64,000 bases of DNA. Source: Mangifera indica. Its lineage: Eukaryota > Streptophyta > Magnoliopsida > Sapindales > Anacardiaceae. The translations under genes were made by a program, and so were the position numbers. A model generated the notes under the pieces. The model worked only from the letters and a program-made list of their open reading frames with translations. It ran no database searches and was not told the origin of the DNA. Of this stretch, positions 1-12,015 are shown piece by piece (within the stretch, counting starts at the first letter, position 1; the number at the start of each line of letters is the position of its first letter). The stretch covers positions 6,311,501 to 6,375,500 of the forward strand of contig NC_058154.1 of assembly GCF_011075055.1 (NCBI RefSeq). Reading direction: 5' to 3'.

Positions 1-808
1 ACATCTTTCATAAAGGAACTTAAATTAAGTAGACCATATCCTCACCTGATCTATTGTTGTAGATAATATGGACTACTGAATTTAAGTTGGAGTGTTTATA
101 ACAGACGAAGGCTGAAAGGATTCAACAAATAAGAATCTGAAAAGATTCTCTTTTATTATGATGATACATGTTTTTCTTGGATTATGTGTCATTAAACACA
201 TCAATTGAGAGACAAAGATGATTAGAGTTTTATTAGTGCTAACTATTAAAATGATCATGAATGTCATGATATACACTCAAAGTTGATATCTCAATCTTTT
301 AAAAATATCAACTGTGTCCAAATAAACATTGTTGGACAACATATTCGGAAATATCTTTGATTTCCTAAAAAAGAATATGGATAGTTCCTGAGGTCTTGAA
401 GGATGAAGTCATTGAATGAGGAACAGTGACATAAGACAAATTAGATTGAAAATAATGAATATCTATTAAAAAAAAAGAAGTGGTATATATGTGGAATCGA
501 TTTTACGTTGAAAGTCGAGTATAGGACATTCAAAATGCAAGGTCTTAAAAGACATATTAGATCATAAAACTGACTTTTAGTATAATTGATTTGGTACCAT
601 TAATACCAAATAGATACTTCATAGAGTCATGGTTTCACCAAATGGTCTAATTTGGTGATTTCATCACGTCAATGATGATTGATTAAAGAAAAGTTTGTTA
701 ACCTCTAAAAAACTGAATGAACAAAATGTATCAATGAATGCTTTGTTGTAGTAGAAGCAATGATGGGCACATAAAGTCATCCGATGTTATTTGCATAGAT
801 GATTGATA
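1..808 (+). mobile_element. Family-A retroelement, 3' internal region (copy A0)
   Basis: No gene is visible. The stretch aligns by eye with 27090-27905, the non-coding internal segment just before the 3' LTR of element A1. Shared stretches include the words around AACTTAAATTAAGTAG near the left edge and GTTATTTGCAT near 790. It has no protein-like reading frame, so this part of family A looks like a long non-coding internal domain. Near position 808 the homology jumps from the pre-LTR sequence straight into the middle of the LTR, so about 300 bp, including the PPT and the LTR start, have been deleted. The left edge of the element lies outside the window. Confidence 0.6.
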
Positions 809-2275
809 GTTTTCACATGTTAAAGTTGTTTGCTGACAACTTAGTGCAACATATGGGTGCACATTGTATATGTGAGGATTCTATATAGATGGTTGCTCTA
901 GTATCTATTAAATTATATCCTCTTAGTGAATAAAAGTACATGTGAACTTTAGACTTGAGGTCATTAGACCGTCTTATACAAGGATCATATAGTTTGACAC
1001 CAACCTAATATAGTCTGGTCAAAGGATTACCAAAAAGTTTGTGATTGGCCATATACAAATCTGTATAAAGATTATGGTGGATCAACAAATGATTCATCAC
1101 TCTTAAGTACAGGAGACGATATCTCAATTAGGGCTCTCTAATGGTGGCAATGATTAATTAAATCTATGGCTATAGTGGGATAAAGTTAATGCTCGTTTCG
1201 ATATTTCTCTAGTCATTGACAAAAGTCAATCTATGTAACTCAAACATCAATGAATGAGACACTTCATTTATACCATATTCTTAAAGAGATATTGTATGAC
1301 AAAAAGATTGAATTGTATAAGCAACCATATCATCGATAGGTTAAAAGTCATATGCTGATATTCCACTAATTGGGTGGCCATGATGTTTTGCTAGAGGTTG
1401 CTCTTAGTTTATGTCCAAATAGATGTCACATTAGGAGTCTAACATGAATTCGATCACTACCAATTTAGTGGAAAGCCTATGTGCCACATATAAAAAGTAA
1501 TTGATTGAACTTTGGTGGCTTAGAATTTTTCAAGTTAAATCTAAGTCGGATCTAATCTGAATTCTAGATTAACGGTTTTGAGTCTTGAAAAGTCTTTTAG
1601 ATCAAAAGTATAGTTTATGATATTTATGGACTAAACTGAAATAATCTTGAGCAATTAGAGTTATATGTGAGAAAGTATAAGATTTGAGTGGATTTATCTA
1701 ATTGGATAAATCCAAGCCCAGTTGATAATTATATGTAGGTCCATAACTTTAAATAAAAGTAAAGTAAATAAAATATAAAATGTAATAATAACATATATAA
1801 TATATTTAAAACCCATTAAAGGGTAGGGCCTATGCACATGTAAATGTATATATGCATATTGAGTGCCTTACTTTCTCATTGGACTAGGAGGAAAAAAAAG
1901 AAAAAACAAAACAAAAAGTACACTTTGTGTTTTAGATGAAAAACCCTAGTTGCCAAAGAATAAAAGGTTGGCGCAAATTATTTTTTCTTGGGTTTTTTTT
2001 TCTTTATTTTCCTTACTAGAAGAAAAGCTGTGACACATATATGTGCCTTGAAAGACCTAGCCACCTTATAAATTCTAAGGATTATTGTCGTGGCTTTCAT
2101 TAAGGAATCCTACATACCATCCTCATAATTCTAGTAAATTTTTTAGTATGGTTTTAGCTCCAATTGGTTCTTGCTTCATGTGGACACATAGATTCTAGGA
2201 GCAACTTCACAATCTGTCTTAATTAATAAAAGTCAAAGGAACCATCTTCATACAAGTATATTCTATATATAGGAA
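809..2275 (+). mobile_element. Truncated 3' LTR of family-A copy A0
   Basis: This is collinear with the family-A LTRs at 4143-10496, 27923-31280 and 48175-49997. Shared landmarks include TTAAAGTTGTTTGCTGAC, the GCAACATATG motif, TTTGACTTGAGG-like and ATTATGGTGGATCAA motifs, and the GGATAAATCCAAGCC-type segment. The first 300 or so bases of the LTR are missing. The right end fades near 2275 without the usual CCTTACA end, so the 3' boundary is approximate. Confidence 0.55.
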
Positions 2276-3341
2276 AATGTCACACGGGGGAAGGCCATAG
2301 AGAGGTTGGTCATATACGAATATTAAGAGGATATACCCCTATGTATCAAGTGACTTACACCTATGTATTAAGTGTAGAGCATACAAAATAGAAGAGGAAT
2401 TAAGGTAAGGATCTAAAGGTTGTCTTGAGAAATAGTAAAAAGATTTCGGTATGTAATAGTACTTGATGTGCCTAAAAGATAAGATTTTAGCAAGACGCGA
2501 GATAAGTGTAAGGTGAAAGTGAGTACAAGCCTAAGTTTAATTAAGGCTCGAGTTGCATCCGTAATAGACATCGTGGGATCATTACAAAGGGGTATTGTGA
2601 GCATACATTTCCTACACCATTCATACTAAGGCATATCCCTACTAAGGCAGCATACTCATAATAGGGTACTAGCTCATAAAAAAGTCTAGTTGAGGCATAA
2701 CTTTGATGCAGTGAAATAAAGAGATAACTCACATGACTAAGGTGACAAATCTTTGTATTCAGTTTGGACTGATTGACTTAGTAAACAACTTTTGTTTTAG
2801 CTTTTAGATATAAGCGCTTCTATCAAATCTAGTTGTGGTCACATCAGGTAAGACTTTGGAGAGTGATTCTTTAGTGATCGATTGGGACATAGTGTGACCT
2901 AAGAGTTAAGATATGTATCATAAACATTCCCTAATGTTCAACATGAGCATAGAGATGACAAATAGGACCCATTATCATCTTTATAAAGTTTAATGCTAAC
3001 TTCCCTACTTGGTTATCATAGTTTACAGTATGTATGAATTTATTGTAACATCTTTCTACCCATATATAAAATCTCTCTCCCTTGTAATACCTTTATGTGT
3101 GTGCATAACTATGTCATTGGTGCATAAACAATGTCATGGGTAACCCCTCATTGCTTTTTTAAAAACATATAACCTCTTATAAATGAAATTCACGTTTCCA
3201 TAAGTGACAACAATGTCTCTCTATCTCAGGATCTTTATGTCACACACGTATTCTCGGGATCATTAGATCCCATATATAATCTATAAGATCTCTATATGTC
3301 ATCATCTTACTCTCGAGAAAAAAGATTACTACATTACGTAA
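2276..3341. other. Gene-free stretch, unassigned
   Basis: No coding region is supported; all frames are short and lack recognisable motifs. The stretch is moderately AT-rich and contains imperfect short repeats, such as variants of CTACTAAGGCA near 2640. It may be decayed LTR sequence, but I could not match it to another part of the window. Confidence 0.4.
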
Positions 3342-3791
3342 GGTGCGTTTGGTTTGGTAAAGTCTTATTACCAAAAATGAAACATTATCACAAAAATAAA
3401 TTAACTCGAACGTTACTAGGGTACAAACGATTATTATATTTGGGAAAATTTGGTAGTTATAAATAATTATTGTATTTGGTTAAAGGTAATAAAAAATTAC
3501 AATATTATTTTACTAAAATTTCCTTGAGTATAATTATTTAAAATGTTTTTCACGTTATTTGTTATATTAATTGAAAAAAATGGTATTTTTATCCTAAAAA
3601 ATTAACACAGATAAAATTGTAATAAAATCAAAATTACCTTGGTAATCTTTAAACATCTAAGGTAGAGGTGGCAATTAGATTACATTTTACATTAACTACC
3701 ACATCACCACTGAAAATAAAATATTACTATATTATTTAATAAAAGATAAATTACTAGAGTAATATTTATATATTCCAACCAAATGCCCCTT
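3342..3791. mobile_element. PIF/Harbinger (Tourist)-like MITE
   Basis: About 450 bp bounded by imperfect terminal inverted repeats. The left end is GGTGCGTTTGGTTTGG, and the right end, read on the minus strand, is AAGGGGCATTTGGTTGG. Both ends are flanked by TAA (3339-3341 and 3792-3794), the 3-bp target-site preference of PIF/Harbinger elements. The interior is very AT-rich and non-coding. The TIR type, length and target size fit a Tourist-like MITE. The ends differ by about two bases in length, so the exact termini are slightly uncertain. Confidence 0.6.
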
Positions 3792-4142
3792 TAATGTCAT
3801 ACTCATATCATTACTCTGGATATGTTCCCTCATATCTCAAGCTTATCTTAACTCATATTTGGCTCAAACATTTACCTATCATGTACATGCTAATGATTTC
3901 TACATATCCTATCTTATTCTTTCTCACGGACACCTCTTAGTACTTCAATGTACCATTTACGTCTCTAACGATCACTTGAGACAATTCAATAGTAGATCGA
4001 TTATCAACTATGAACATTCATCCTCTCTTGAATGAGCGCACAATCATACACTTAAACCTTACAAGCGTATATGTCTTCCAGACATGCATGAGCTACCTTC
4101 ACTTGCATTATTAGTTATGACACCAGACATGGTTATGCATAC
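3792..4142. other. Gene-free flank of element A1
   Basis: No ORF or RNA gene is supported. The last five bases, CATAC at 4138-4142, are the left target-site duplication of element A1. Confidence 0.5.
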
Positions 4143-5530
4143 TATTGGGGTTGGTGTCTTAGAGCCAAGTTCATTACTAAAAGTCATATTTATAAATTTC
4201 TATGACTATCTTTGTCTATTATAATATATTAATATATGCTCAGACAATAAATAGTCAAACCGTGATAAGGGGATTAATGTATGACACTTGATCATGAGAA
4301 CCGTATGTGCACATTAGGTGATTATTCTTAAAACATCCTTAACTATAATATTACTATGGCCAAGGGTATATGTAATAATAGTAGAGTTATCATAGTGTTG
4401 AATGATCTCATCAAAAGATGATGATAGTTCTCATGTGCCAAAGTTGTTTATTAATGATTTGATGCAACATATAAGTGCACATTGTAGTCGTGTTTACTAA
4501 ATCAACCAGTAAAAAAGATTTCATATGAATAGTTACTCTAGTGTTTATAGAATATATCATCTTAGTGAATGAAGGTATATATGATCCTTAGACTTGAGGT
4601 TATCAAACCATTTTATACAAAGATCAGTATGATTTGACATTAGCCTAATGTCGTCTAATCAAAAGATTGTTAGAAAGCTGGTGATTGGCTATATTGTGGT
4701 TTGTATGAAGGCTATGGTGGATCAATAAAGGATTCGTCATTTTTGAGTGTGGAGTTGATATTTTAGTTAGGGCTTATTGATAGATGTTAATGACTAACTA
4801 AATTTGTGGCTATAGTGTAATTGAGTTGATACTCGATTCAATGTTATTCGGTTATTGACAAAAGTTAATCTATGTAATTCGAAGAGTTTTGAGAGAGACA
4901 CTTTATCAATATCTTAGCCTCGAAGAGATATCATATGATGAAAGAATCAAATTGTATAAGTAACCATATCATTGACAAATTAAGAAATCATATGCTAACC
5001 CTCTACTAATCGGGTGGTCATAATGTCTTGTAAGAGACCAATTTTAATCTGTGTCTACATAGGTGCTAGGTCAAAAGCCTAACATAAATCCAAAGAGTAC
5101 TGACTTAGTAAGGAACTTATAGGTCACACACAAAAGGAGCTAATAAACTTTTGAGGCATAAGATTATCCAAATTGGATCTAATATGGATTCTGGATAGAA
5201 GATTTAGAGCCTTGGAAAGGTCTATAAGCTTAAAATATATTTTATTGTACTTTAGAACCTTAATGTAATAATCTTAACAAGCTAGGGTATATTTGAGAAA
5301 TAGTAGGATTGGGTTTATCAAGTTGGATAAAGTCAAAGGCACATCACTTAATTTGAAACTCAAATTAGGCTAAGGATAAGATTTTATCCTATCACCATTA
5401 TCCCGTAATTTTTGGTTGACTACTAAAAATTGTAGTGAAATTAATTAGGTGATGTCTGGGCATAGGAAACTTGCATAGGTGTGAATGGAAGAGAAAACAA
5501 AGGCATACACTCGGGCTTGGTACATGATCC

Positions 5531-5554
5531 AGGTGTACATGGTAATGTACACCT
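5531..5554. repeat. Perfect hairpin in the family-A LTR
   Basis: AGGTGTACAT, a four-base loop GGTA, then ATGTACACCT: 10-bp arms with no mismatch. The matching site in the 3' LTR of A1 (30763-30784) keeps a 9-bp version, so the structure is a property of the LTR family rather than chance. Confidence 0.7.
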
Positions 5555-5751
5555 AGGTTTTGCACCTAAAACTAAGTGTATAATTGTAAAACTTATAGGC
5601 ATATCCAAGGATAATTTAGTATTTTTGCATCTTGATTATGTTTGTTTAATTGTGTTTAAGTGTTTTTAGAGTTGCACAACTGTAATACCCTCAGGTATGT
5701 TCCAGAGGTAATTATGTCTTTTGACCCTGTTTTGAGATATTTCCCATTTTA

Positions 5752-5825
5752 AGTATATATATATATATATTCACATGGATATATGTGTTTTTATAATAAA
5801 TATATAGATATATATATATATATAT

Positions 5826-5862
<37 letters not shown>
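5752..5862. repeat. (AT)n microsatellite
   Basis: Interrupted runs of AT dinucleotides inside the inner solo LTR. Confidence 0.9.
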
Positions 5863-5865
<3 letters not shown>

Positions 5866-6815
5866 AAATATATAAAAAAAAAAAGAAAGAAAAGAAAAAG
5901 AGATAAAGATCATATAAGAGAGAAAAGTCAAAAACAAAAAGACAATTCTACTTTTCTATCATCTTCTCCGCCCTTCTAGAAAAACAGCCCTTCATGCTTG
6001 TTTTCTTAATTTTTTAGAAGGGAGGTGGATGATTTGAAGGGTTTGAAAGAAGAGTAAGGAAAGAAAAGAAGAAGAAACACTTTTGGAGCTTGGTAACCAA
6101 AATATCTCTTTCTTTTTCCCTCTTCCTATGTTTATATATATTGAATGCATGTTATATGAATATGTTAGTATGTTTTGGTGATGATTTAAGGTGATTTTGG
6201 TGATAAAGGAAACAAAACAAGGAGGAACGAGCCAACTTGCAAAGATTGGCTTGAAACAAGGTAAGAGGTATCATCCTTGATATACTGTATGTTTTAGGCT
6301 TTTGGTTCCTTGGATCTATGTTATAAATGACGATTTTGAAGTTAAGAAATGTTGTTTTGCCATTTGGGGTGTCTATGTGTGTGATTTTGTTGGTGGCAGA
6401 GAGTTGGATAATATTTACAGTTTTACCACTGATTTCGTCCCAAGTTTTGGTTACCTTATCTAATGTATTATGAGTGCTATTATAACTTGTTGGAAAGCTC
6501 TTTGAATCCTCTTTCCAATGATATATAGCTTGTATTAATTAGAGATCATTTGGACTATTAAATATTGTATGAACCAAAAATACTGCTTTACCAATTAAAT
6601 AGAGGAGAGTTTTTTTTTGCCACTGATTTCATCTCACATTTTGACTATCTTATGTAATGAATTATGAGTGATATTATAGCTTGTTGGAAAGCTCTTTGAA
6701 TCCTCTTTTCTACAATATATAGCTTGTATAAATTAGAGACCGTTTGGACTGTTAAATTGTATGAAAAAGAAGGCTACCCTACTAAATAAACAGTATTTCA
6801 CAGTTTTTGGAAAGC

Positions 6816-6882
6816 AAGAAAAGGAGAAAAAGGAAAGGAAGAAAGAAAGAAAGGAAAGGAAAGGAAAGGAAAGGAAAGAAAA
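6816..6882. repeat. Uninterrupted polypurine tract (GGAAA-type repeats)
   Basis: Sixty-seven consecutive A/G bases with GGAAA/GAAA repeats, inside the inner solo LTR. A tract of this kind can in principle adopt triplex structures; no function is shown. Confidence 0.85.
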
Positions 6883-7056
6883 TAAAGGAGAGAAAAAGAA
6901 AAGTAAGAAAAGGAATTTGGGGCTCAAGCATCATGGGTCGTCCCAAGAATATGGTCTGATGAGTTATGAATAGATTTAGATGGAAGCAAGATTAGTAAGA
7001 TATAAGACACACATGCATGCTATGAACTATGAGGGGGCACTTTACATTACACCACC

Positions 7057-7145
7057 CGTAGTAGAGCACATCCGTAGTAGGACATATTCGTAGTAGGATA
7101 TAAACCCTCAGTAGGGTCCGTTCGCATAGAGCATGCTCGTAGTAG
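7057..7145. repeat. CGTAGTAG mini-repeats, about 16-bp period
   Basis: CGTAGTAG occurs at 7057, 7073, 7089 and 7138. The first intervals are 16 bp and the last is close to three periods. It lies within the inner solo LTR. Confidence 0.7.
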
Positions 7146-10100
7146 AGCTCAATTCAGATTTAGAAATGGTGTAGTGAGAGAAAGAAAGAGAGCTCGAGCT
7201 TAGAAAAGTGTCAAATCCCTATAGTCAACTTCCAGAAAGTATTAAATGGACACCAGATGAGACAAAGTATAACCCAAATAGTAAAAAATGAACTAGATTA
7301 TCCCCTTAATTTCTTATAGAGGTTATGATGTGGGGTTGAGTCCCGAGAGTGAGTTAGAACAGAAAATGAGATAGTTTACTTGATTCTTTTCCTTTACTGA
7401 GTGTTCTTATCTCTTATTTCCTTTTCTTTCCTGATTGCAGGTATAGGTGATCGAGGTAGCTGTGAGGCAGGATCAGGTCAGCGAAGATAGATCCGGCTGG
7501 AGCAAGTTATCTCTGGTTTATATTACATGCATACAGTGGCATGTTCTTGTCAACTTTTGACCTTTTTGAGATGATTGTACAGTTGTATATGATTACTCCC
7601 TGTTTTCAGACGCTTTCAGATGAGTTTTCATATGAGTATATACATTTTTTGCTCGCTTCCGAATTTTCAGTTTTCTTGTAATACTTTCTAAACACTTTTA
7701 GTGATGCGTTTATTTTAAAGTACTTTAAAAGAAAAAAAATAGGTGCTCCGGATATTAATTCGTAACATTTTTCCTTCGGTGGGTAGTATTTCTAGGAAGG
7801 GATGTTACAACAACCCTATGAGAAGGCTAAATGCCTGTATGTGTATTGGTAAAGGCAAAATAGTCTTTTCCATTGGGTGTGTGATAAGTGGCTAAGTTGG
7901 GAGCATATACATGCTTGTGCATGTCCAAAGCATATAAATTTGGATAAGAAGCAGTTTAACAATTTTCATAGAACGTTATTGTTTTTGGGTAACAACATGT
8001 ACGTTTGTGTGTTGTGTGTAAATGGAAAAATAAAAGGTTGTTGATTAGTTTTGTTTAAGGTATTCCACAATATTTTTCTAGTAGCAAAAGAGACTTTTGA
8101 GACAATTTGACGGATTTTGGTCCAGAGAGGCCTAAGAGGACCGAAGCATTGCTGGGAATTCACCAAGCCATACGAAGATTTGTTTGAACAACACAGGAAA
8201 GGTAAGTACAGTGACCTTAAGTTTTAGTTCAAGCCATGGATTGAATTAATTGATGTTGAATTCATATGAGAAAATTGCTATTGATGATGATGAGTTCTAT
8301 TTTCTTTTAAGGATATATTTCATGGTTTATGTTATGGTATGTGACATAACTCTTGTGATTAAGTCATGTTATGTTCAACTTCATCTCAAGTTATATTTTT
8401 ATTATGATTGGATTCTAGAAAGCTATTCCTAATTAAAATACTGGTGATTATAGATATGGTTATGTATACATATGGTTTGTATATGTGTGTAATGTTTTGG
8501 GAGAAGAGTTGCATGTTTCAACTTTTTAATCTATTTCTTGTGATGCTAATATGAATTATGAAGGATAGAGATTTGGTTAAATGTATCTACTAGTCATATG
8601 TTGTATTTTGGGATTGTTAAATGATATTGGTTGCTCAAAAAATAGTATAAGACAAAAGCAAAATTTTGGAAAAGCTCGATAACACTTGTGTTAAGTAAGA
8701 TGCACAATCATGTACATTTAGGTAAAAATTCAGTTTTTATGTTAGGAGAGTTCATAGGTGTGTATTTTTTGGGACAGGTATGTACCTATGTGATATAGGA
8801 TGCACGACTATGTGTGTTGCTCTAAGATGCACGTGTAGGTTTCTCAACACTCTTGTTGATGTGTGAAGTGGAAAAATACATAAACCCCATACATGTAGGA
8901 TGTATGCCTATGTATGGTGATTGAAATACACCCTAATGTATAAAACATACACAACCCTATATATTTGGGAAAAATGAGAAAGAAGTGCAATGGGTTGCAA
9001 TGCTTGTACATCATTATTGAAATGACTAATTTACCCCTATTAGGGATTAATATGGGGAAATAATTCCAATATGGCCCTAACAAAGGTAACATGAGATGAC
9101 ACGAAAGGTAATATTGGTGTACCCGACTGTGTAGATGATGATCTGAGTCAAAAACTGAAAATAATGTATTACTTTTTTTTCGCCACCGAGTTATGTGACC
9201 TTGATACCCATTTTAGTATTATGCATCGACATAGGGCACCTTAGCATTTGGGATGCTCGTACATATATCGACTCTAGGTGTTTTAGCATCTAGGATGATT
9301 TTATTATATTGGGAGAGGTCTAGGGTCTTACTCTTTTTTTCCAAGATATCTTTAGCCTGAAGCTTGATTGGTAAGTATATTAAGGACACTTTATATTTGA
9401 CATTTAGGTTGTCTTATACTTTCACTAGGTGTTAGGGATGCCAATATACATTGTTCAACATTAGTCATCTGGAATGACACCATTATTACAGATTAGACAT
9501 TGAAATAATTCAAAAGGGTATCCATGATGCTAGAAAAACATTTTAAATTATCATAAGGAGATTACATATGGGACACTACTATGGTTTATGGAAATTTTGT
9601 TTCGTTGGTGCCATGAGGTCACTTATTTATTGAGTATTTCATTATTCACCATGTTCATTTTGTGGTTTTATAGGTAAAATTGTGGAGTGTGGGGGTAACA
9701 GGAGAATTAGTTGGTCAACTTGGAATGATGTGTAAGGCAGGCCATTTTAGTCATTTGTTCTTTAGAACTCTATCGATGTATTTTGGGATTACTCTTATTT
9801 GCTTTTACACTTTGATTTTATGATTTGGTTTTCAGATGTTTAAATATATTTGGTATTTGAATATGTTATTAGATTTTATGTAATGCACCTTCGGGATTGT
9901 GGGATTTGAATTAATTACCAAACATATTTTATAATTGTAGTGTTTTTTTGTGTAAGGATTTTTGAGCTAACGCGTCTCTATGGGTACATATTCTAGTTCA
10001 AAATATGTATCTAGAGAAGGATGTTATAACAATGCAATGTACACTCAAGCCTTGCACCAATCCAAGGTGTACATGTGTATATATTATATATATATATATT

Positions 10101-10497
10101 TTCTCCTAATTTTGGCACACATTTTTTTATACAGAAACATGCCCTAACCACACAAAGAGCTTTTCACCTTTCTTTGTAAACTACAAACCATCCTCAAGGT
10201 CTTGTAAGCTTTGAGCATAGTTTCGACCTCTATTCAAGTTGTTGCTTCATGTAGATCCCAAAGAGCAAGCCCATGCTTGGTTTTAAAAACACAATTTCGC
10301 AACCTCTTGCCACCAGAGATAGATAAAGGTGTCACCTACATAAGTTTATTAAATAAACACCCTATGTGTGTTTTATGCATGTTGTGAATTAATTCTCTAC
10401 AAGAAAGATCAAAAAGAGGTTTTTGCAGTATATTTGCTTGTATAATTAATATTTTAAATTGTCATTTTGCTACCCAAAGGCTGCAAATGCCTTACAG

Positions 10498-10513
10498 TGG
10501 TATCAAAACCACC
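10498..10513 (+). promoter_or_regulatory. Primer-binding site of A1
   Basis: TGGTATCAAAACCACC directly follows the 5' LTR end with one spacer base. It resembles TGGTATCAGAGCC, the complement of the initiator methionine tRNA 3' end. The same site in A2 is at 49999-50014. Confidence 0.75.
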
Positions 10514-11352
10514 AGTTAAGGGGTTTATTTACTAAAATATATACCTATAAATTATTTTAACTTAACTGCATTTTTTTTCTTGTTGATATCGTATATTATT
10601 TAATTTGTAATAGGCTATTAAATTATTTTAATTTGCCGTTCCATTTGCAAATCTACATGTGGTCACAACTCAACACTCTTATGCCTTACATGAGCCATCC
10701 ATAATAGTTATTAATGTCTAAGCTGAAATTGGCATATTGATGCCTTAGTGAAAGCATAAGACATTTTGTGTGTCACTATCTGTCGTGCCTTACGCACAAT
10801 GCTATACAACCTATTAGGCTAGTTAACTAAAACACCCTAGTCACATTAGGAAAAATCTGGTAGTACTCTCTTTCCTTATCACTTATGCTAATTGAAACTA
10901 TTGTTGAAACCATCTTGAATTAGCCTTTACTGTGGGTACATGTATGATGCATCCTACTGACCGTGTGAAGAAATATTGAAAAGCCACAAACCTTACCATA
11001 TACACCAAAACTAAATTGAGTAGTTATGTGCCTTGACGCTAAATGAATGATACATCTCATGGGTATTCAATTCTATCACTTTCATGTATCTTGCCATATC
11101 TACACAGAGCTATTGACGAACTAGATGTGAACCACTTCCTTTAACTTTTCTGATTTTTGACCTAGATTCAATTAGATTAGGGTCTCATGTCATCTTTCAC
11201 ATAGTCAGACACTTTTTCTACTTCTATCTAGCTTGTCTTTCTTATTAAAGTCTTTTATTCTTTCCTCTTTCTTCTTCTTCCATGTCCTTATGTTTTAACT
11301 AGGGGAAAATAGTGTTTTAACTGGATACACAAGTATATGCTTAAGGTGCACC
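10514..11352. other. A1 leader region, non-coding
   Basis: Sequence between the A1 primer-binding site and the TRIM insertion. No coding frame is supported. It probably corresponds to the long untranslated leader of A2 (50015-52160), but similarity is weak and part of it may derive from another decayed insertion. Confidence 0.4.
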
Positions 11353-11357
11353 TTTAT

Positions 11358-11601
11358 TGTGATACCCCTAGGCGAATCCCACATCGACAAAGCACGGGAG
11401 AGATGCTGGGTCTGTGTGTGCTCTGTCTATGGATCCCACATTGGTTAGTGGTAGGAGAATTGAATTGGTTAAATAGTCTGTGAGCTCTTTAACTGTTAAG
11501 ACGTGTTTTGGGTTGCAAAGCCCAGAAGCAAACCCATGATGGACTGTGTGTCCAAAGTGGACAATATCTTAACAGTGGGTTATTGGACCAGAGTTGTTAC
11601 A
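11358..11601 (+). repeat. TRIM LTR1
   Basis: Contains ATCCCACATCG at 11376-11386 and ATCCCACATTG at 11433-11443, then TTAAATAG at 11469-11476. ATCCCACATCG exactly matches the plant U-snRNA upstream sequence element RTCCCACATCG. The second copy and the TATA-like box are about 34 bp apart centre to centre. Confidence 0.85.
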
Positions 11602-11603
11602 AA

Positions 11604-11617
11604 TGGTATCAGAGCCA
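11604..11617 (+). promoter_or_regulatory. TRIM primer-binding site 1
   Basis: TGGTATCAGAGCCA, a perfect initiator-tRNA-Met type site, two bases after LTR1. The second copy at 11930-11943 ends GAGCAA, with one change. Confidence 0.9.
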
Positions 11618-11689
11618 CTCTGCGTGTCCTCTTGAACGATGGTGGGGCAAACCTCAGCGAGGACGTTGAGTCCCGTAAGGGGGGGTGTA

Positions 11690-11927
11690 TGTGATACCCT
11701 TAGGCGAATCCCACATCGACAAAGCACGAGAGAGATACTGAGTCTGTTTATGTATCCCACATTAGTTAGTGGTGGGAGAATTTGAGTGGTTAAATAGCCT
11801 GTGAGCTCCTTAACTGTTAAGACGCGTTTTGGGTTGCAAAGCCCAGAAGCAAACTCATGATGGACTGTGTGTCCAAAGTGGATAATATCTTAATAGTGGG
11901 CCGGGTTATTGGACCTGGGGTGTTACA
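11690..11927 (+). repeat. TRIM LTR2 (middle, most divergent)
   Basis: Same start and end as the outer LTRs, but with a short deletion before the second CCCACATT motif and several substitutions not shared by LTR1 or LTR3. The USE-like ATCCCACATCG is at 11708-11718. Confidence 0.85.
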
Positions 11928-12015
11928 AATGGTATCAGAGCAACTCCGCGTGTCCTCTTGAACGATGGTGGAGCAAACCTCAGCGAGGACGCTGAGTCCC
12001 ATAAGGGGGGGTGTA

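Larger units (their letters stand above)
5681..7809 (+). mobile_element. Inner Tekay-like solo LTR nested in the outer one
   Basis: Starts TGTAATACCCTCAGG and ends GGGATGTTACA, 2129 bp. It has a perfect 5-bp target duplication ACAAC (5676-5680 and 7810-7814). Its 3' end (CTAGGAAGGGATGTTACA) resembles that of the outer LTR, so the two are related families. It contains an AT microsatellite, a purine tract and short CGTAGTAG repeats. Short frames in it, including one in the lysine-rich purine tract, are not genes. Confidence 0.8.
5585..10028 (+). mobile_element. Outer Tekay-like (Ty3/gypsy) solo LTR
   Basis: Starts TGTAAAACTTATAGG and ends GGATGTTATA; the usual TG...CA end has one C-to-T change. 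It is flanked by ATAAT (5580-5584) and ACAAT (10029-10033). The uninterrupted sister LTR reads ACAAT at this site, so the left duplication has mutated. LTR sequence runs 5585-5680 and 7815-10028, about 2.3 kb. There is no primer-binding site, polypurine tract or coding sequence, so this is a solo LTR. The superfamily assignment rests on the TGTAA start, the GTTACA-type end, the 2-kb length and general resemblance to chromovirus Tekay LTRs. Confidence 0.68.
4143..10496 (+). mobile_element. 5' LTR of A1, interrupted by nested solo LTRs
   Basis: The LTR sequence occupies 4143-5584 and resumes at 10034-10496. The intervening 5585-10033 is an inserted solo LTR plus its target duplication. The interrupted site can be confirmed against the 3' LTR, which reads continuously through the same point near 30811-30817. 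The LTR ends at GCCTTACA, immediately before the primer-binding site. Confidence 0.72.

Noticed and set aside
6733..6973. Lys/Glu-rich plus frame and Phe/Ser-rich minus frame
   Set aside because: Both are translations of the polypurine tract in a solo LTR.
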